Shown here: piece after piece, positions 8,743-15,565 of the stretch
How positions within the stretch are numbered: position 1 is the stretch's first letter
How the letters are laid out: each line of letters opens with the position of its first letter
From: Massilia sp. Root335
Lineage (GTDB): Bacteria > Pseudomonadota > Gammaproteobacteria > Burkholderiales > Burkholderiaceae_D
DNA length: 46,899 nt
Assembly (NCBI RefSeq): GCF_001425685.1
Contig: NZ_LMCY01000026.1
Location: forward strand, 122,896-169,794
Direction of reading: 5' to 3'
Made by a program: the position numbers and the translations under genes
Notes under the pieces: generated by a model
Told to the model about the DNA's origin: nothing
Databases searched by the model: none
What the model saw: only the letters and a program-made list of their open reading frames with translations

Positions 8743-8781
8743 TGATTTTTACGAGGATTTGGTGCGCAAGTCGCGCAGCGA

Positions 8782-8789
8782 ATTATAAT
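8782..8789. promoter_or_regulatory. Palindromic -10 element ATTATAAT between hrpA and argA
   Basis: The octamer attataat reads TATAAT on both strands: plus 8784-8789 and minus 8787-8782. On the plus strand, the expected start about 8 bases on is 8797, the ATG of the argA frame, so the mRNA would be leaderless. On the minus strand it would give hrpA a leader of about 30 bases. The -35 regions are weak: TTGGTG at 8759-8764, 19 bases from the plus -10, is the best I see. Confidence 0.5.
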
Positions 8790-8796
8790 GCGGCAA

Positions 8797-10110
8797 ATGG
8801 AAAACCCTACCCTATTCGTCCAGTGGCTGCGCTCTGTCGCGCCGTATATTCACGCCTTCGGCGGCAAGACGTTCGTCGTCGCTTTCCCCGGTGAACTGGT
8901 CGCGGACGGCGTACTGCCCGTGCTCGCGCAGGACCTGTCGCTGCTGGTCGGACTCGGCATCCGCGTCGTGCTGGTGCACGGCTCGCGGCCGCAGGTGGCC
9001 GAACAGCTGGCGCTGCGCAACGTCGAGGGCCGCTTCCACAACGGCGTGCGCGTCACGGACAGCGCGGCGATGGAATGCGCCAAGGAAGCCGCGGGCGAAC
9101 TGCGCCTGGACATCGAGGCCGCGTTCAGCCAGGGTTTGCCCAACACGCCGATGTCGAATGCCCATATCAGCATCGTCTCCGGCAACTACGTCACGGCGCG
9201 CCCGCTCGGCGTGATCGACGGTGTCGACCACGAGCTGACGGGCGTCACGCGCAAGGTCGCGGCCGACAAGATCCAGCCGATCCTCAACACCGAGGACAAC
9301 ATCGTGCTGCTGTCGCCGCTGGGCTTTTCGCCGACGGGCGAGGTGTTCAACCTGACGATGGAAGACGTGGCGGTATCCGCCGCGATCGCCCTGCACGCCG
9401 AAAAACTCGTCTTCATCACCGAGACGCCGCTGATGAAGGACGCCGGCGGCGGCGACATCCGCGAACTGTCGTCGCACCAGGCCGAAGCCGTGCTGCAGGC
9501 GGGCTTTTTGCCGAACGACGCGTCGTTCTACCTGCAGCACGCCATCAAGGCCTGCAACAGCGGCGTCGACCGCGCCCACATCGTGCCCTACTCGCTGGAC
9601 GGCTCCGCGCTGCTGGAACTGTTCACCCACGACGGCGTGGGCACGATGATCACGCACGACAACCTCGAGAGCCTGCGCCAGGCTTCAATTGAGGACGTCG
9701 GCGGCATTATCAAGCTCATCGAACCGCTGGAAGCGGACGGCACGCTGGTAAAACGTCCGCGCGAACTGATCGAACGCGAGATCGAGCAATTCTCCGTGAT
9801 CGAGCACGACGGCGTCATCTTCGGCTGCGCCGCGCTGTACCCGTTCCCCGAATCGAAGATGGCGGAAATGGCCTGCCTGACCGTGAGTCCGGATGCGCAG
9901 ACCCAGGGCGACGGCGAGCGCATCCTGAAGCACATGGAAAACCGCGCCCGCGCGGCCGGCATGACCAAGCTGTTCGTGCTGACCACACGCACGTCGCACT
10001 GGTTCAAGAAGCGCGGCTTCGTGCTGGCGACCGTCGACGACCTGCCCAAGGATCGGGCGCATATGTACAACTGGCAGAGACGGTCGCAGATCCTGATCAA
10101 GCAGCTGTGA
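8797..10110 (+). CDS. argA: N-acetylglutamate synthase ArgA
   Basis: A 437-residue enzyme that acetylates glutamate with acetyl-CoA, the first step of arginine synthesis. Residues about 1-280 are the amino-acid-kinase domain (VLVHGSRPQVAEQL, DNIVLLSPLGFSPTGEVFNL) that binds arginine for feedback control; about 290-437 are the GNAT acetyltransferase domain (EMACLTVSPDAQTQGDGERI, ending TSHWFKKRGF). This two-domain layout is the classical gamma/betaproteobacterial ArgA. The frame is open from ATG 8788, but that ATG lies inside the TATAAT box, so 8797 is preferred. There is no ribosome-binding site, consistent with a leaderless message. Two hairpin repeats follow the stop. Confidence 0.96.
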   Translation: MENPTLFVQWLRSVAPYIHAFGGKTFVVAFPGELVADGVLPVLAQDLSLLVGLGIRVVLVHGSRPQVAEQLALRNVEGRFHNGVRVTDSAAMECAKEAAGELRLDIEAAFSQGLPNTPMSNAHISIVSGNYVTARPLGVIDGVDHELTGVTRKVAADKIQPILNTEDNIVLLSPLGFSPTGEVFNLTMEDVAVSAAIALHAEKLVFITETPLMKDAGGGDIRELSSHQAEAVLQAGFLPNDASFYLQHAIKACNSGVDRAHIVPYSLDGSALLELFTHDGVGTMITHDNLESLRQASIEDVGGIIKLIEPLEADGTLVKRPRELIEREIEQFSVIEHDGVIFGCAALYPFPESKMAEMACLTVSPDAQTQGDGERILKHMENRARAAGMTKLFVLTTRTSHWFKKRGFVLATVDDLPKDRAHMYNWQRRSQILIKQL

Positions 10111-10131
10111 AAACGCCGTCGTTCCCGCGGA

Positions 10132-10161
10132 GGCGGAATAGTGCCCCGGCACTATTCCGCC
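10132..10161. terminator. Strong hairpin after argA (14-base perfect arms), terminator or palindromic repeat
   Basis: Arms ggcggaatagtgcc (10132-10145) and ggcactattccgcc (10148-10161) pair perfectly around a 2-base centre, 22 bases after the argA stop. No U-run follows, so it may be a repeat element that stabilises the 3' end rather than an intrinsic terminator. The preceding gttcccgcgg resembles the common cgttcccgcg-type dispersed repeat of proteobacteria. Confidence 0.6.
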
Positions 10162-10191
10162 AAGTCCATTGCGGCCACGCGCGCAAATTGG

Positions 10192-10211
10192 GCCCCTGCC
10201 TTCGCAGGGGC
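10192..10211. repeat. Palindromic repeat GCCCCTGC-cttc-GCAGGGGC
   Basis: Eight-base perfect arms around the loop cttc, followed by gacg. This compact hairpin matches, from memory, a dispersed element (ccctgcgaaggcagggg) common in several proteobacterial genomes. It sits 31 bases after the previous hairpin and before the yggX promoter. Confidence 0.6.
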
Positions 10212-10249
10212 GACGTTGTTCACGGCCGGTAGCTTTTCCCCGGCCGCCT

Positions 10250-10255
10250 TATAAT
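10250..10255 (+). promoter_or_regulatory. Candidate -10 box TATAAT for yggX
   Basis: A consensus TATAAT at 10250-10255 lies 34 bases before the yggX ATG, with aggag just before the start codon. No good -35 hexamer is found 16-18 bases upstream, so this is a partial promoter call. Confidence 0.4.
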
Positions 10256-10289
10256 CACGTTTTTCCGATACCGAACCAGGAGCAAGAAC

Positions 10290-10562
10290 ATGGCCCGCAC
10301 CGTCCATTGCATCAAACTGAACAAGGAAGCCGAAGGCCTCGCCTTCCCGCCGTACCCGGGCGAACTGGGCAAGCGCATCTATGAAAGCGTGTCGAAAGAG
10401 GCGTGGGATGGCTGGCTCAAGCACCAGACCATGCTGATCAACGAAAACCGCCTGAACATGGCCGACGCGCGCGCCCGCAAATACCTGGCCACGCAGATGG
10501 AACGCCATTTCTTCGGCGAAGGTGCCGACGAGGCCGCCGGCTACGTGCCGCCGACCGCCTGA
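10290..10562 (+). CDS. yggX: Fe(2+)-trafficking / oxidative damage protection protein YggX
   Basis: A 90-residue protein of exactly the family's size. It opens [17 protein letters not shown], with the conserved Cys at position 7, then [20 protein letters not shown], and the [16 protein letters not shown] helix that is diagnostic. YggX protects iron-sulfur clusters from oxidation and is proposed to move iron in the cytoplasm. It is preceded by AGGAG. In many proteobacteria it sits beside mutY; here it follows argA, an arrangement I recall as common in this family. It is tail-to-tail with a small lipoprotein gene. Confidence 0.96.
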   Translation: MARTVHCIKLNKEAEGLAFPPYPGELGKRIYESVSKEAWDGWLKHQTMLINENRLNMADARARKYLATQMERHFFGEGADEAAGYVPPTA

Positions 10563-10590
10563 CGATGCACGGGGACAGCGCCGCCTGTCC

Positions 10591-10929
10591 CTACATCTGC
10601 CTGCACTGGCGCAATTCACAGCGCGCCATGAACACTTTCCCGCTCATCGTCCCGCTTTCGCAGCGCATGCGATAGACCTCGACGGGCCCCGGCTGCGTGA
10701 TCAGCCCGGCGCCCTGCCCGCCCGTACAACCTTGCTGCTTCGCCATCTTCTCGACGGTGGCCGACGACACGCCCGTGTGGAACGGAATCGTCTCGACGGC
10801 CGGCGAGGCGGCGGCCACGGGTGCGGCCGGCGCGGCCGGTGCCGGCATGGTGTGATGAAACATGGAGCAACCGCCCAGGCCCAGCGCGGCCGCCAGGGCG
10901 ATCGACAACAGAGCCGGAGCGCGCTTCAT
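10591..10929 (-). CDS. Hypothetical lipoprotein
   Basis: A 112-residue protein with a lipoprotein signal: MKRAPALLSIALAAALGLGG followed by the lipobox Cys at 21. An Ala/Pro-rich linker follows (about 29-45), then a short domain with four cysteines (QQGCTGGQG, YRMRCESGTM, ARCELRQCRQM) that could form two disulfides in the periplasm. GGAG lies five bases before the ATG. It begins 11 bases after the rpiA stop on the same strand, so it is probably the second gene of an rpiA operon. I do not recognise the family. Confidence 0.75.
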   Translation of the reverse strand: MKRAPALLSIALAAALGLGGCSMFHHTMPAPAAPAAPVAAASPAVETIPFHTGVSSATVEKMAKQQGCTGGQGAGLITQPGPVEVYRMRCESGTMSGKVFMARCELRQCRQM

Positions 10930-10940
10930 GTCCGCTCCGC

Positions 10941-11618
10941 TCAGAACGTCAGCGACTTGACGCCGTCGCCCGTGCCCAGCAGGCAGACGTCGGCGCCGCG
11001 GCGGGCGAACAGGCCGACGGCGATCACGCCGACGATCTGGTTGATCTCCGATTCCAGGCCCACCGGGTCCGTGATCGACAGGCCGGCCACGTCGAGGATG
11101 TAGCCGCCGTTGTCGGTGACGAAGGCGTCCGTGCTGCCCGGCTTGGTGCGCAGGCGCGGCTGGCCGCCCAGCGCGGCCAGCTTGCGGCTGACGGCATTCG
11201 CGGCCATCGGCACGACTTCGACCGGCAGCGGGAATTTACCCAGCGTCTCGACCAGCTTGGAGCCGTCGGCGATGCACACGAACTTGCCCGACACGGACGC
11301 GACGATCTTTTCGCGCGTCAGCGCCGCGCCGCCGCCCTTGATCATGGCGCCCGTGGCGTTGATCTCGTCGGCGCCGTCGACGTAGACGGAGATCGCCGCG
11401 ACGTCGTTCAGGTCGAACACCTCGATGCCGTGGCCGCGCAGGCGGGCCGCCGTCGCTTCCGACGACGCCACGGCGCCCTTGATGCGCGACTTGATCTTGC
11501 CGAGTTCGTCGATGAAGAAGTTGGCGGTGGAGCCGGTGCCGACGCCGATGATTTCGCCGTCGACCACGTGATCGATGGCGGCGCGGGCCACTGCCTGCTT
11601 GAGTTCGTCCTGAGTCAT
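10941..11618 (-). CDS. rpiA: Ribose-5-phosphate isomerase A
   Basis: A 225-residue enzyme interconverting ribose 5-phosphate and ribulose 5-phosphate in the pentose phosphate pathway. Conserved blocks are [25 protein letters not shown], the [14 protein letters not shown] loop and [11 protein letters not shown], in the same order and spacing as E. coli RpiA (219 residues). The start at 11618 is chosen because the protein then begins [14 protein letters not shown] like E. coli; no clear ribosome-binding site precedes it, and an in-frame ATG at 11648 is an alternative. A hypothetical lipoprotein follows closely. It belongs functionally with zwf, pgi and tal elsewhere in the window. Confidence 0.96.
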   Translation of the reverse strand: MTQDELKQAVARAAIDHVVDGEIIGVGTGSTANFFIDELGKIKSRIKGAVASSEATAARLRGHGIEVFDLNDVAAISVYVDGADEINATGAMIKGGGAALTREKIVASVSGKFVCIADGSKLVETLGKFPLPVEVVPMAANAVSRKLAALGGQPRLRTKPGSTDAFVTDNGGYILDVAGLSITDPVGLESEINQIVGVIAVGLFARRGADVCLLGTGDGVKSLTF

Positions 11619-11790
11619 GATGTTGGTAAGAGGTGAAGAATCCGACATTTTAGCGGATTCGGCGGCCCTCCTCGCCGCAACGGCCATGATGCACCACGCT
11701 TTCGCGACAGTTTTCATGCCAATTCAGCATATAATCTTGCAACCAAAGAAACACCTGTCTCAGCCTCGGACACCACCACGCCAACGACCC

Positions 11791-13305
11791 ATGTTCCGGA
11801 CCCTGACCACCTTCCTGCTCGCCCTCGTCCTCGCGCACGCCGCGACGGCCGCCGACTTCTCGCCGTCCGCGCCATCCGGCCCGTACCGCGTCGGCTTCCA
11901 CGTCCGCCAACAGTACGACCGGGCGCGCGTCTACCAGCACCCGCGCAATCCGGTCACGGCGCAGGCCACGAGCGGCGACCGCTCGCGGCCGCTGCAGACG
12001 CTCGTCTGGTATCCGGCCATCGGCACCGGCGGCGCCATGACCTGGCGCGACTACGTGGCGACCGTCGCGACCGAGGAAGAATTCAGTCGCATGCCCGACC
12101 AGGTGCGGCGCGCCACCGACGCGCTCGTCGAGACGCGCGGCGCGCAGGTCCAGCGCGAACTCACGAACCCGATGCACGCCCTGCGCGACGCGCCCGAGCG
12201 TCCCGGCAAGTTCCCGGTCGTGATCTACGCGCCCAGCCACAGCGCCTACGCGATCGAGAACACCGACCTGTGCGAATACCTGGCGAGCCACGGCTATATC
12301 GTGCTCGCCACGCCGTCGCTGGGCCCGCGCTCGCACACGATGACGGCCGACCTGGAAGGCGCCGAAGCCCAGGCCGACGACATCGGCTTCCTCGTCGGCT
12401 ACGCCTCCACGCTGGCGCAGGCGGACACGAACCGCATCGCCGTCGTCGGCCACAGCTGGGGCAGCCTGGCAAGCGTGCTGGCGGCGGCCCGCGACGATCG
12501 CATCCGCGCCCTCGTCACGCTGGACGGCTCGCTGCGCGCCGCCTACGACTACGTGAACGGCGGCCCGCGCGCCGCCCGCTACGTCACGCCGGAACGCCTG
12601 GGCATCCCGCTGCTGTACATGACGCGCCTGCAGGACGAGGGCACCGTGGGCGCCGAACTGCTGGCGCGCGTGCGCTATGCCGACGTCTACCTCGCCACGC
12701 TCGCTGCCGCGAACCACATGGATTTTTCGTCCTGGTCGCAGCGCATGGCGCCGGACGTCGCCTACGCCGGCCGCACGCGCGCCCAGCTTGCGCAATCGTA
12801 CGGCGCGATGGCGCGCATGGTGGAACGCTTCCTCGACGCGCGCCTGAAGAACGATGCCCCCGCGCGCCGCCAGCTGGACGATGCCCTCGCCGCGCAGCGC
12901 CCGCCGCCCGGCTTCGTGTCGTTCGCCGTGCACCGCGCCGCGAGCGCGCCGCCGACGCTCGACACCTTCCTCGACCAGTTGGGCCAGCAGGGCTTCGAGC
13001 ACATCGGCGCCATCTACGACCGCCTGCACGCGCAAAACCCGGACCTGACCCTCGACCCGCTGCAGGCGCACGACTGGGGGATGAAGCTGCTGCGCGAACG
13101 GCGCGCGGCGGACGCCTTGCAGGTGTTCCGCCTGGGCGTGAAGCTGTATCCGGAACGCTTCGACTTCCTCTACGACGGCCTGGGCCAGGCCTGCGAGGCG
13201 GCGGGCGAGCGCGACGCGGCCATCGCCAATTACCGGCAGGCGCTGGCGCTGGAGCCGGGGCAGATGCATGCGCGCGAGCGGCTGGGCGCGCTGGGGGAAC
13301 AGTGA
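11791..13305 (+). CDS. Secreted alpha/beta hydrolase with C-terminal TPR tail
   Basis: A 504-residue protein with a Sec signal peptide (MFRTLTTFLLALVLAHAATA, probable cut near residue 21). Residues about 40-380 form an alpha/beta hydrolase domain: the nucleophile elbow GHSWG has Ser at 222, and AANHMDF near 310 is the likely catalytic His region; the lipase/dienelactone-hydrolase-like block FPVVIYAPSHSAYAIEN precedes it. Residues about 430-500 are two TPR-like repeats (ALQVFRLGVKLYPERFDFLY, AIANYRQALALEPGQ). The enzyme probably cleaves an ester or amide in the periplasm; the substrate is unknown. A TATAAT lies at 11730-11735. The stop overlaps the next ATG (TGATG), so the VOC gene is translationally coupled. 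Confidence 0.85.
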   Translation: MFRTLTTFLLALVLAHAATAADFSPSAPSGPYRVGFHVRQQYDRARVYQHPRNPVTAQATSGDRSRPLQTLVWYPAIGTGGAMTWRDYVATVATEEEFSRMPDQVRRATDALVETRGAQVQRELTNPMHALRDAPERPGKFPVVIYAPSHSAYAIENTDLCEYLASHGYIVLATPSLGPRSHTMTADLEGAEAQADDIGFLVGYASTLAQADTNRIAVVGHSWGSLASVLAAARDDRIRALVTLDGSLRAAYDYVNGGPRAARYVTPERLGIPLLYMTRLQDEGTVGAELLARVRYADVYLATLAAANHMDFSSWSQRMAPDVAYAGRTRAQLAQSYGAMARMVERFLDARLKNDAPARRQLDDALAAQRPPPGFVSFAVHRAASAPPTLDTFLDQLGQQGFEHIGAIYDRLHAQNPDLTLDPLQAHDWGMKLLRERRAADALQVFRLGVKLYPERFDFLYDGLGQACEAAGERDAAIANYRQALALEPGQMHARERLGALGEQ

Positions 13306-13691
13306 TGAAACGCGTGACTGGCATCGGCGGTATCTTCTTCGAGGCGAAAGACCCGGCCGCCCTGGGCGCCTGGTACAAGCGCCACCTCGGCATCGATGTG
13401 CAACCGTGGGGCGGCGCGGCCTTCGACTGGAGCGACGACGCCGGCAATCCCGGCGGCGGCACGACGGCCTGGTCCGTGTTCGCCGCCGGCAGCGATCCGT
13501 TCGCGCCGGGCCGCGCGCCTTTCATGATCAATTACCGCGTCCACGACCTCGCCGCGCTCCTGCAGGCGCTGCGCGACGAAGGCTGCGACGTGCTGGACAA
13601 GACCGACGACGGCGAGTACGGCAAGTTCGGCTGGGTCATCGATCCCGAAGGCAACAAGGTCGAGCTGTGGGAGCCCCCGCCCGGCCGATAG
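13305..13691 (+). CDS. VOC (glyoxalase/bleomycin-resistance fold) family protein
   Basis: A 128-residue single VOC domain. It opens MKRVTGIGGIFFEAKDPAAL, contains WYKRHLGIDV, and ends WVIDPEGNKVELWEPP, the usual C-terminal signature with the metal-ligand Glu. The family includes glyoxalase I, dioxygenases and resistance proteins; nothing here tells which. Its ATG overlaps the stop of the hydrolase-TPR gene by one base, so the two are one operon and coupled in translation. Confidence 0.9.
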   Translation: MKRVTGIGGIFFEAKDPAALGAWYKRHLGIDVQPWGGAAFDWSDDAGNPGGGTTAWSVFAAGSDPFAPGRAPFMINYRVHDLAALLQALRDEGCDVLDKTDDGEYGKFGWVIDPEGNKVELWEPPPGR

Positions 13692-13755
13692 TCGTGCGCG
13701 ATGCGGCGGCTGCGGCTGTGTAGAATGAGTTCCAATATCACAGCCGGAGAACAGC

Positions 13756-14139
13756 GTGCCGAAACAGCAGACCCCGTCGATCACGTGGCTGGACGACGCG
13801 ACGCCGTCCGACTACGACGCCGCGGGCCATTACCTGGCCCTCGTCGACAATCAGAAGAACATCGATAAAGCCGTGGCGGACCTCAGGGCCGGAACGATCG
13901 TCGACTACAAGGCGACGGACCTGCTGCGCGCCGCGCATCTTGCCGTGCCCAAGGCCGACGACCGCCCGACCCGCGAGCAGATCAAGAAAATCAAGCGCGG
14001 CGAACCCGTCTCCCCGGTGCTCCTCGTGCGCGTGCCCGCGCTGAAGAAAGTCATCGTCGCGGATGGCTTCCACCGGATCTGCGCGGCCTGCCGCATCGAT
14101 CCCGACGTCGTGCTGCACTGCAAGCTGGCCGGCGTCTAG
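13756..14139 (+). CDS. Small ParB/sulfiredoxin-like hypothetical protein
   Basis: A 127-residue cytoplasmic protein that starts with GTG at 13756, preceded by GGAGA at about 13745-13750. The C-terminal part reads VLLVRVPALKKVIVADGFHR followed by ICAACRIDP; the GFHR-x-x-A pattern resembles the GxxR nucleotide-binding motif of the ParB N-terminal/sulfiredoxin fold. The front half (SDYDAAGHYLALVDNQKNID) has no recognisable motif. I would not assign nuclease or CTPase activity. It runs into the convergent membrane-protein gene: both stop codons lie in the same CTAG at 14136-14139. Confidence 0.68.
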   Translation: MPKQQTPSITWLDDATPSDYDAAGHYLALVDNQKNIDKAVADLRAGTIVDYKATDLLRAAHLAVPKADDRPTREQIKKIKRGEPVSPVLLVRVPALKKVIVADGFHRICAACRIDPDVVLHCKLAGV

Positions 14140-14717
14140 CGGCTCACGGCGCCCTTGCGGCGCCACGCTCCGGCCTGCAAGGACAGGGCCGACACGAGGA
14201 AGTAGAACGCCCCGAAGCCGGCATAGCCGGCCACGGTGGTGATCGTCGGCACGACGGCCGTCCCCGCCTGGAAGATGAAGACGGCGCCCGCCAGGGCCGA
14301 CTGTCCGCCGCTCAGGATCATCGCCCATTGCGCGCCGCAGGCCTTCCAGCGGCGCAGCCCCGTGCCGAGTTGCAGCATCCCGGACAGGATGGCCCATGCG
14401 CCGAACACGCCGAGCACCCGGTTCATGTCGGGCAGCGCGACGGCAACGGCGGCCGCCACCGCCAGGCTGGCGACTGCGTTCGCGGCCTGCGTGCGGTTTG
14501 CGGCGAGGCCGCCGCTCCGCGATCCATCGGCCAGGTTGGCCAGCGCGTCCCAGGCGGGATAGCACACGAGCAACGCGGCGGCGAAGCCCATCGAATGCCG
14601 CGCCACGCCCACGGCGGCGGCGACCCAGACGAACGAGAATACCGCCCGGGTCAAGTAGTACGTCTTCAGCCAGCGTTCCTGGGCGGCGCGGTCCGGCACT
14701 GCGTGCGAGTCGTTCAT
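14136..14717 (-). CDS. Multi-pass membrane protein under TetR control
   Basis: A 193-residue protein with about five to six hydrophobic helices (about 25-45, 50-65, 78-97, 103-120, 133-150, 158-180). The sequence is Ala-rich with WAILSGMLQLGTGLRRW and GAQWAMILSGGQSALAGAVF, resembling DUF308/HdeD-like small membrane proteins, but I am not sure of the family. An 18-base palindromic operator lies 20 bases before the ATG, and a matching operator lies before the neighbouring tetR, so it is the probable target of that regulator. It could be a stress or transport-related membrane protein. Confidence 0.78.
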   Translation of the reverse strand: MNDSHAVPDRAAQERWLKTYYLTRAVFSFVWVAAAVGVARHSMGFAAALLVCYPAWDALANLADGSRSGGLAANRTQAANAVASLAVAAAVAVALPDMNRVLGVFGAWAILSGMLQLGTGLRRWKACGAQWAMILSGGQSALAGAVFIFQAGTAVVPTITTVAGYAGFGAFYFLVSALSLQAGAWRRKGAVSR

Positions 14718-14737
14718 TGGTCTTCCTTCGAATTTGC

Positions 14738-14755
14738 CTACCTACCAGTTGGTAG
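14738..14755. promoter_or_regulatory. TetR operator 1 (before the membrane-protein gene)
   Basis: The sequence ctacctaccagttggtag has inverted half-sites CTACC and GGTAG separated by 8 bases. It matches operator 2 (15385-15402) at 15 of 18 positions. It is 20 bases upstream of the membrane-protein ATG (14717) and about 34 bases downstream of the tetR stop. Confidence 0.75.
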
Positions 14756-14789
14756 GCAGATCGGTTAAAAAAATGCACCGATGTGCACC

Positions 14790-15374
14790 CTAGTTTTTTG
14801 CCGCCATGCGCTCCAGCTGCGGATCCATGATGGTGCCGAACATGGCGCTATCGCCATAGGCACGGGCCGACAGCATCGCGCCGTGCACCGTCGCCATGAA
14901 CGCTTCCGCCTCCGTGCGCGGCGGATGGGTCAGCGCGACGGTCCCCTGCCGTACGCCGCGCTCGAGCACCGACGTCAGCCATCCCGACAGGAAGCGGAAA
15001 TACGCCCGGATCTCCACGGCCACGTCATCCGGCAGAATCGGCAATTCGCCGGCCAGCAAGGCGCACACGCAGAACGGTGCGCTGGCATCCCCGATGCAGC
15101 TCTTCCAGTACTGGACATACGCACGCAACTGGTCGAGCGGACCGGCGACGCCACGTTCGAGATTCCCGAGCCCTTCTTCGGCCGCTTCGCGATAGCGGAC
15201 GACGAGCGTCTTCACCAGGTCGGCCTTGGCGGGGAAATGGTGATGGATGCTCGCCTTGCGGATACCGACCGCCGCCGCGATGTCGGCGTAGCTGAAACCG
15301 TTATAGCCGCCGGTGACGATCAGGGCACGTGCACAGGCCAGAATGTCGTCGGCCGTGGTAGAGGATTTGTTCAT
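14790..15374 (-). CDS. TetR/AcrR family transcriptional regulator
   Basis: A 194-residue regulator. The N-terminal TetR helix-turn-helix is clear: ILACARALIVTGGYNGFSYA then IAAAVGIRKASIHHHFPAKA, which is the textbook recognition region. The C-terminal ligand domain (about 70-190) is variable, with two cysteines in FCVCALLAGEL. The start at 15374 is chosen by family length; the frame is open further upstream. Its own operator-like palindrome lies 11 bases before the start and overlaps the ribosome-binding region, so it is probably autorepressed. The target is likely the adjacent membrane protein on the same strand, downstream. The inducer is unknown. Confidence 0.93.
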   Translation of the reverse strand: MNKSSTTADDILACARALIVTGGYNGFSYADIAAAVGIRKASIHHHFPAKADLVKTLVVRYREAAEEGLGNLERGVAGPLDQLRAYVQYWKSCIGDASAPFCVCALLAGELPILPDDVAVEIRAYFRFLSGWLTSVLERGVRQGTVALTHPPRTEAEAFMATVHGAMLSARAYGDSAMFGTIMDPQLERMAAKN

Positions 15375-15384
15375 GACGCACACC

Positions 15385-15402
15385 CTACCTTCTAGTAGGT
15401 AG
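15385..15402. promoter_or_regulatory. TetR operator 2 (before tetR itself)
   Basis: The sequence ctaccttctagtaggtag has half-sites CTACC and GGTAG with the same 8-base spacing as operator 1. It lies 11-28 bases upstream of the tetR ATG at 15374. Confidence 0.75.
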
Positions 15403-15565
15403 AATGTCAAAGGCTTTTTGCGCGGAGCGAACGCGGCCAAGGAATAAATCAGCAAATCCGAAAAAATTTCTCTGAAGAATTTAATGAAAAGTGCAATCCG
15501 GTCGTCCTGTATCAAGGGATAGTTATTGAACATCCCATGACCTTCACAACAACAAGATTCCGACC

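Noticed and set aside
4855..8745. Two very long open frames on the plus strand opposite hrpA (677 and 612 codons)
   Set aside because: They are the shadow of hrpA in a GC-rich genome; composition is Arg/Ala/Val/Leu-rich without any family motif, while hrpA has all helicase motifs.
8788..8796. ATG 8788 as the argA start
   Set aside because: It overlaps the TATAAT box and has no ribosome-binding site; ATG 8797 fits a leaderless start, though this depends on transcript mapping.
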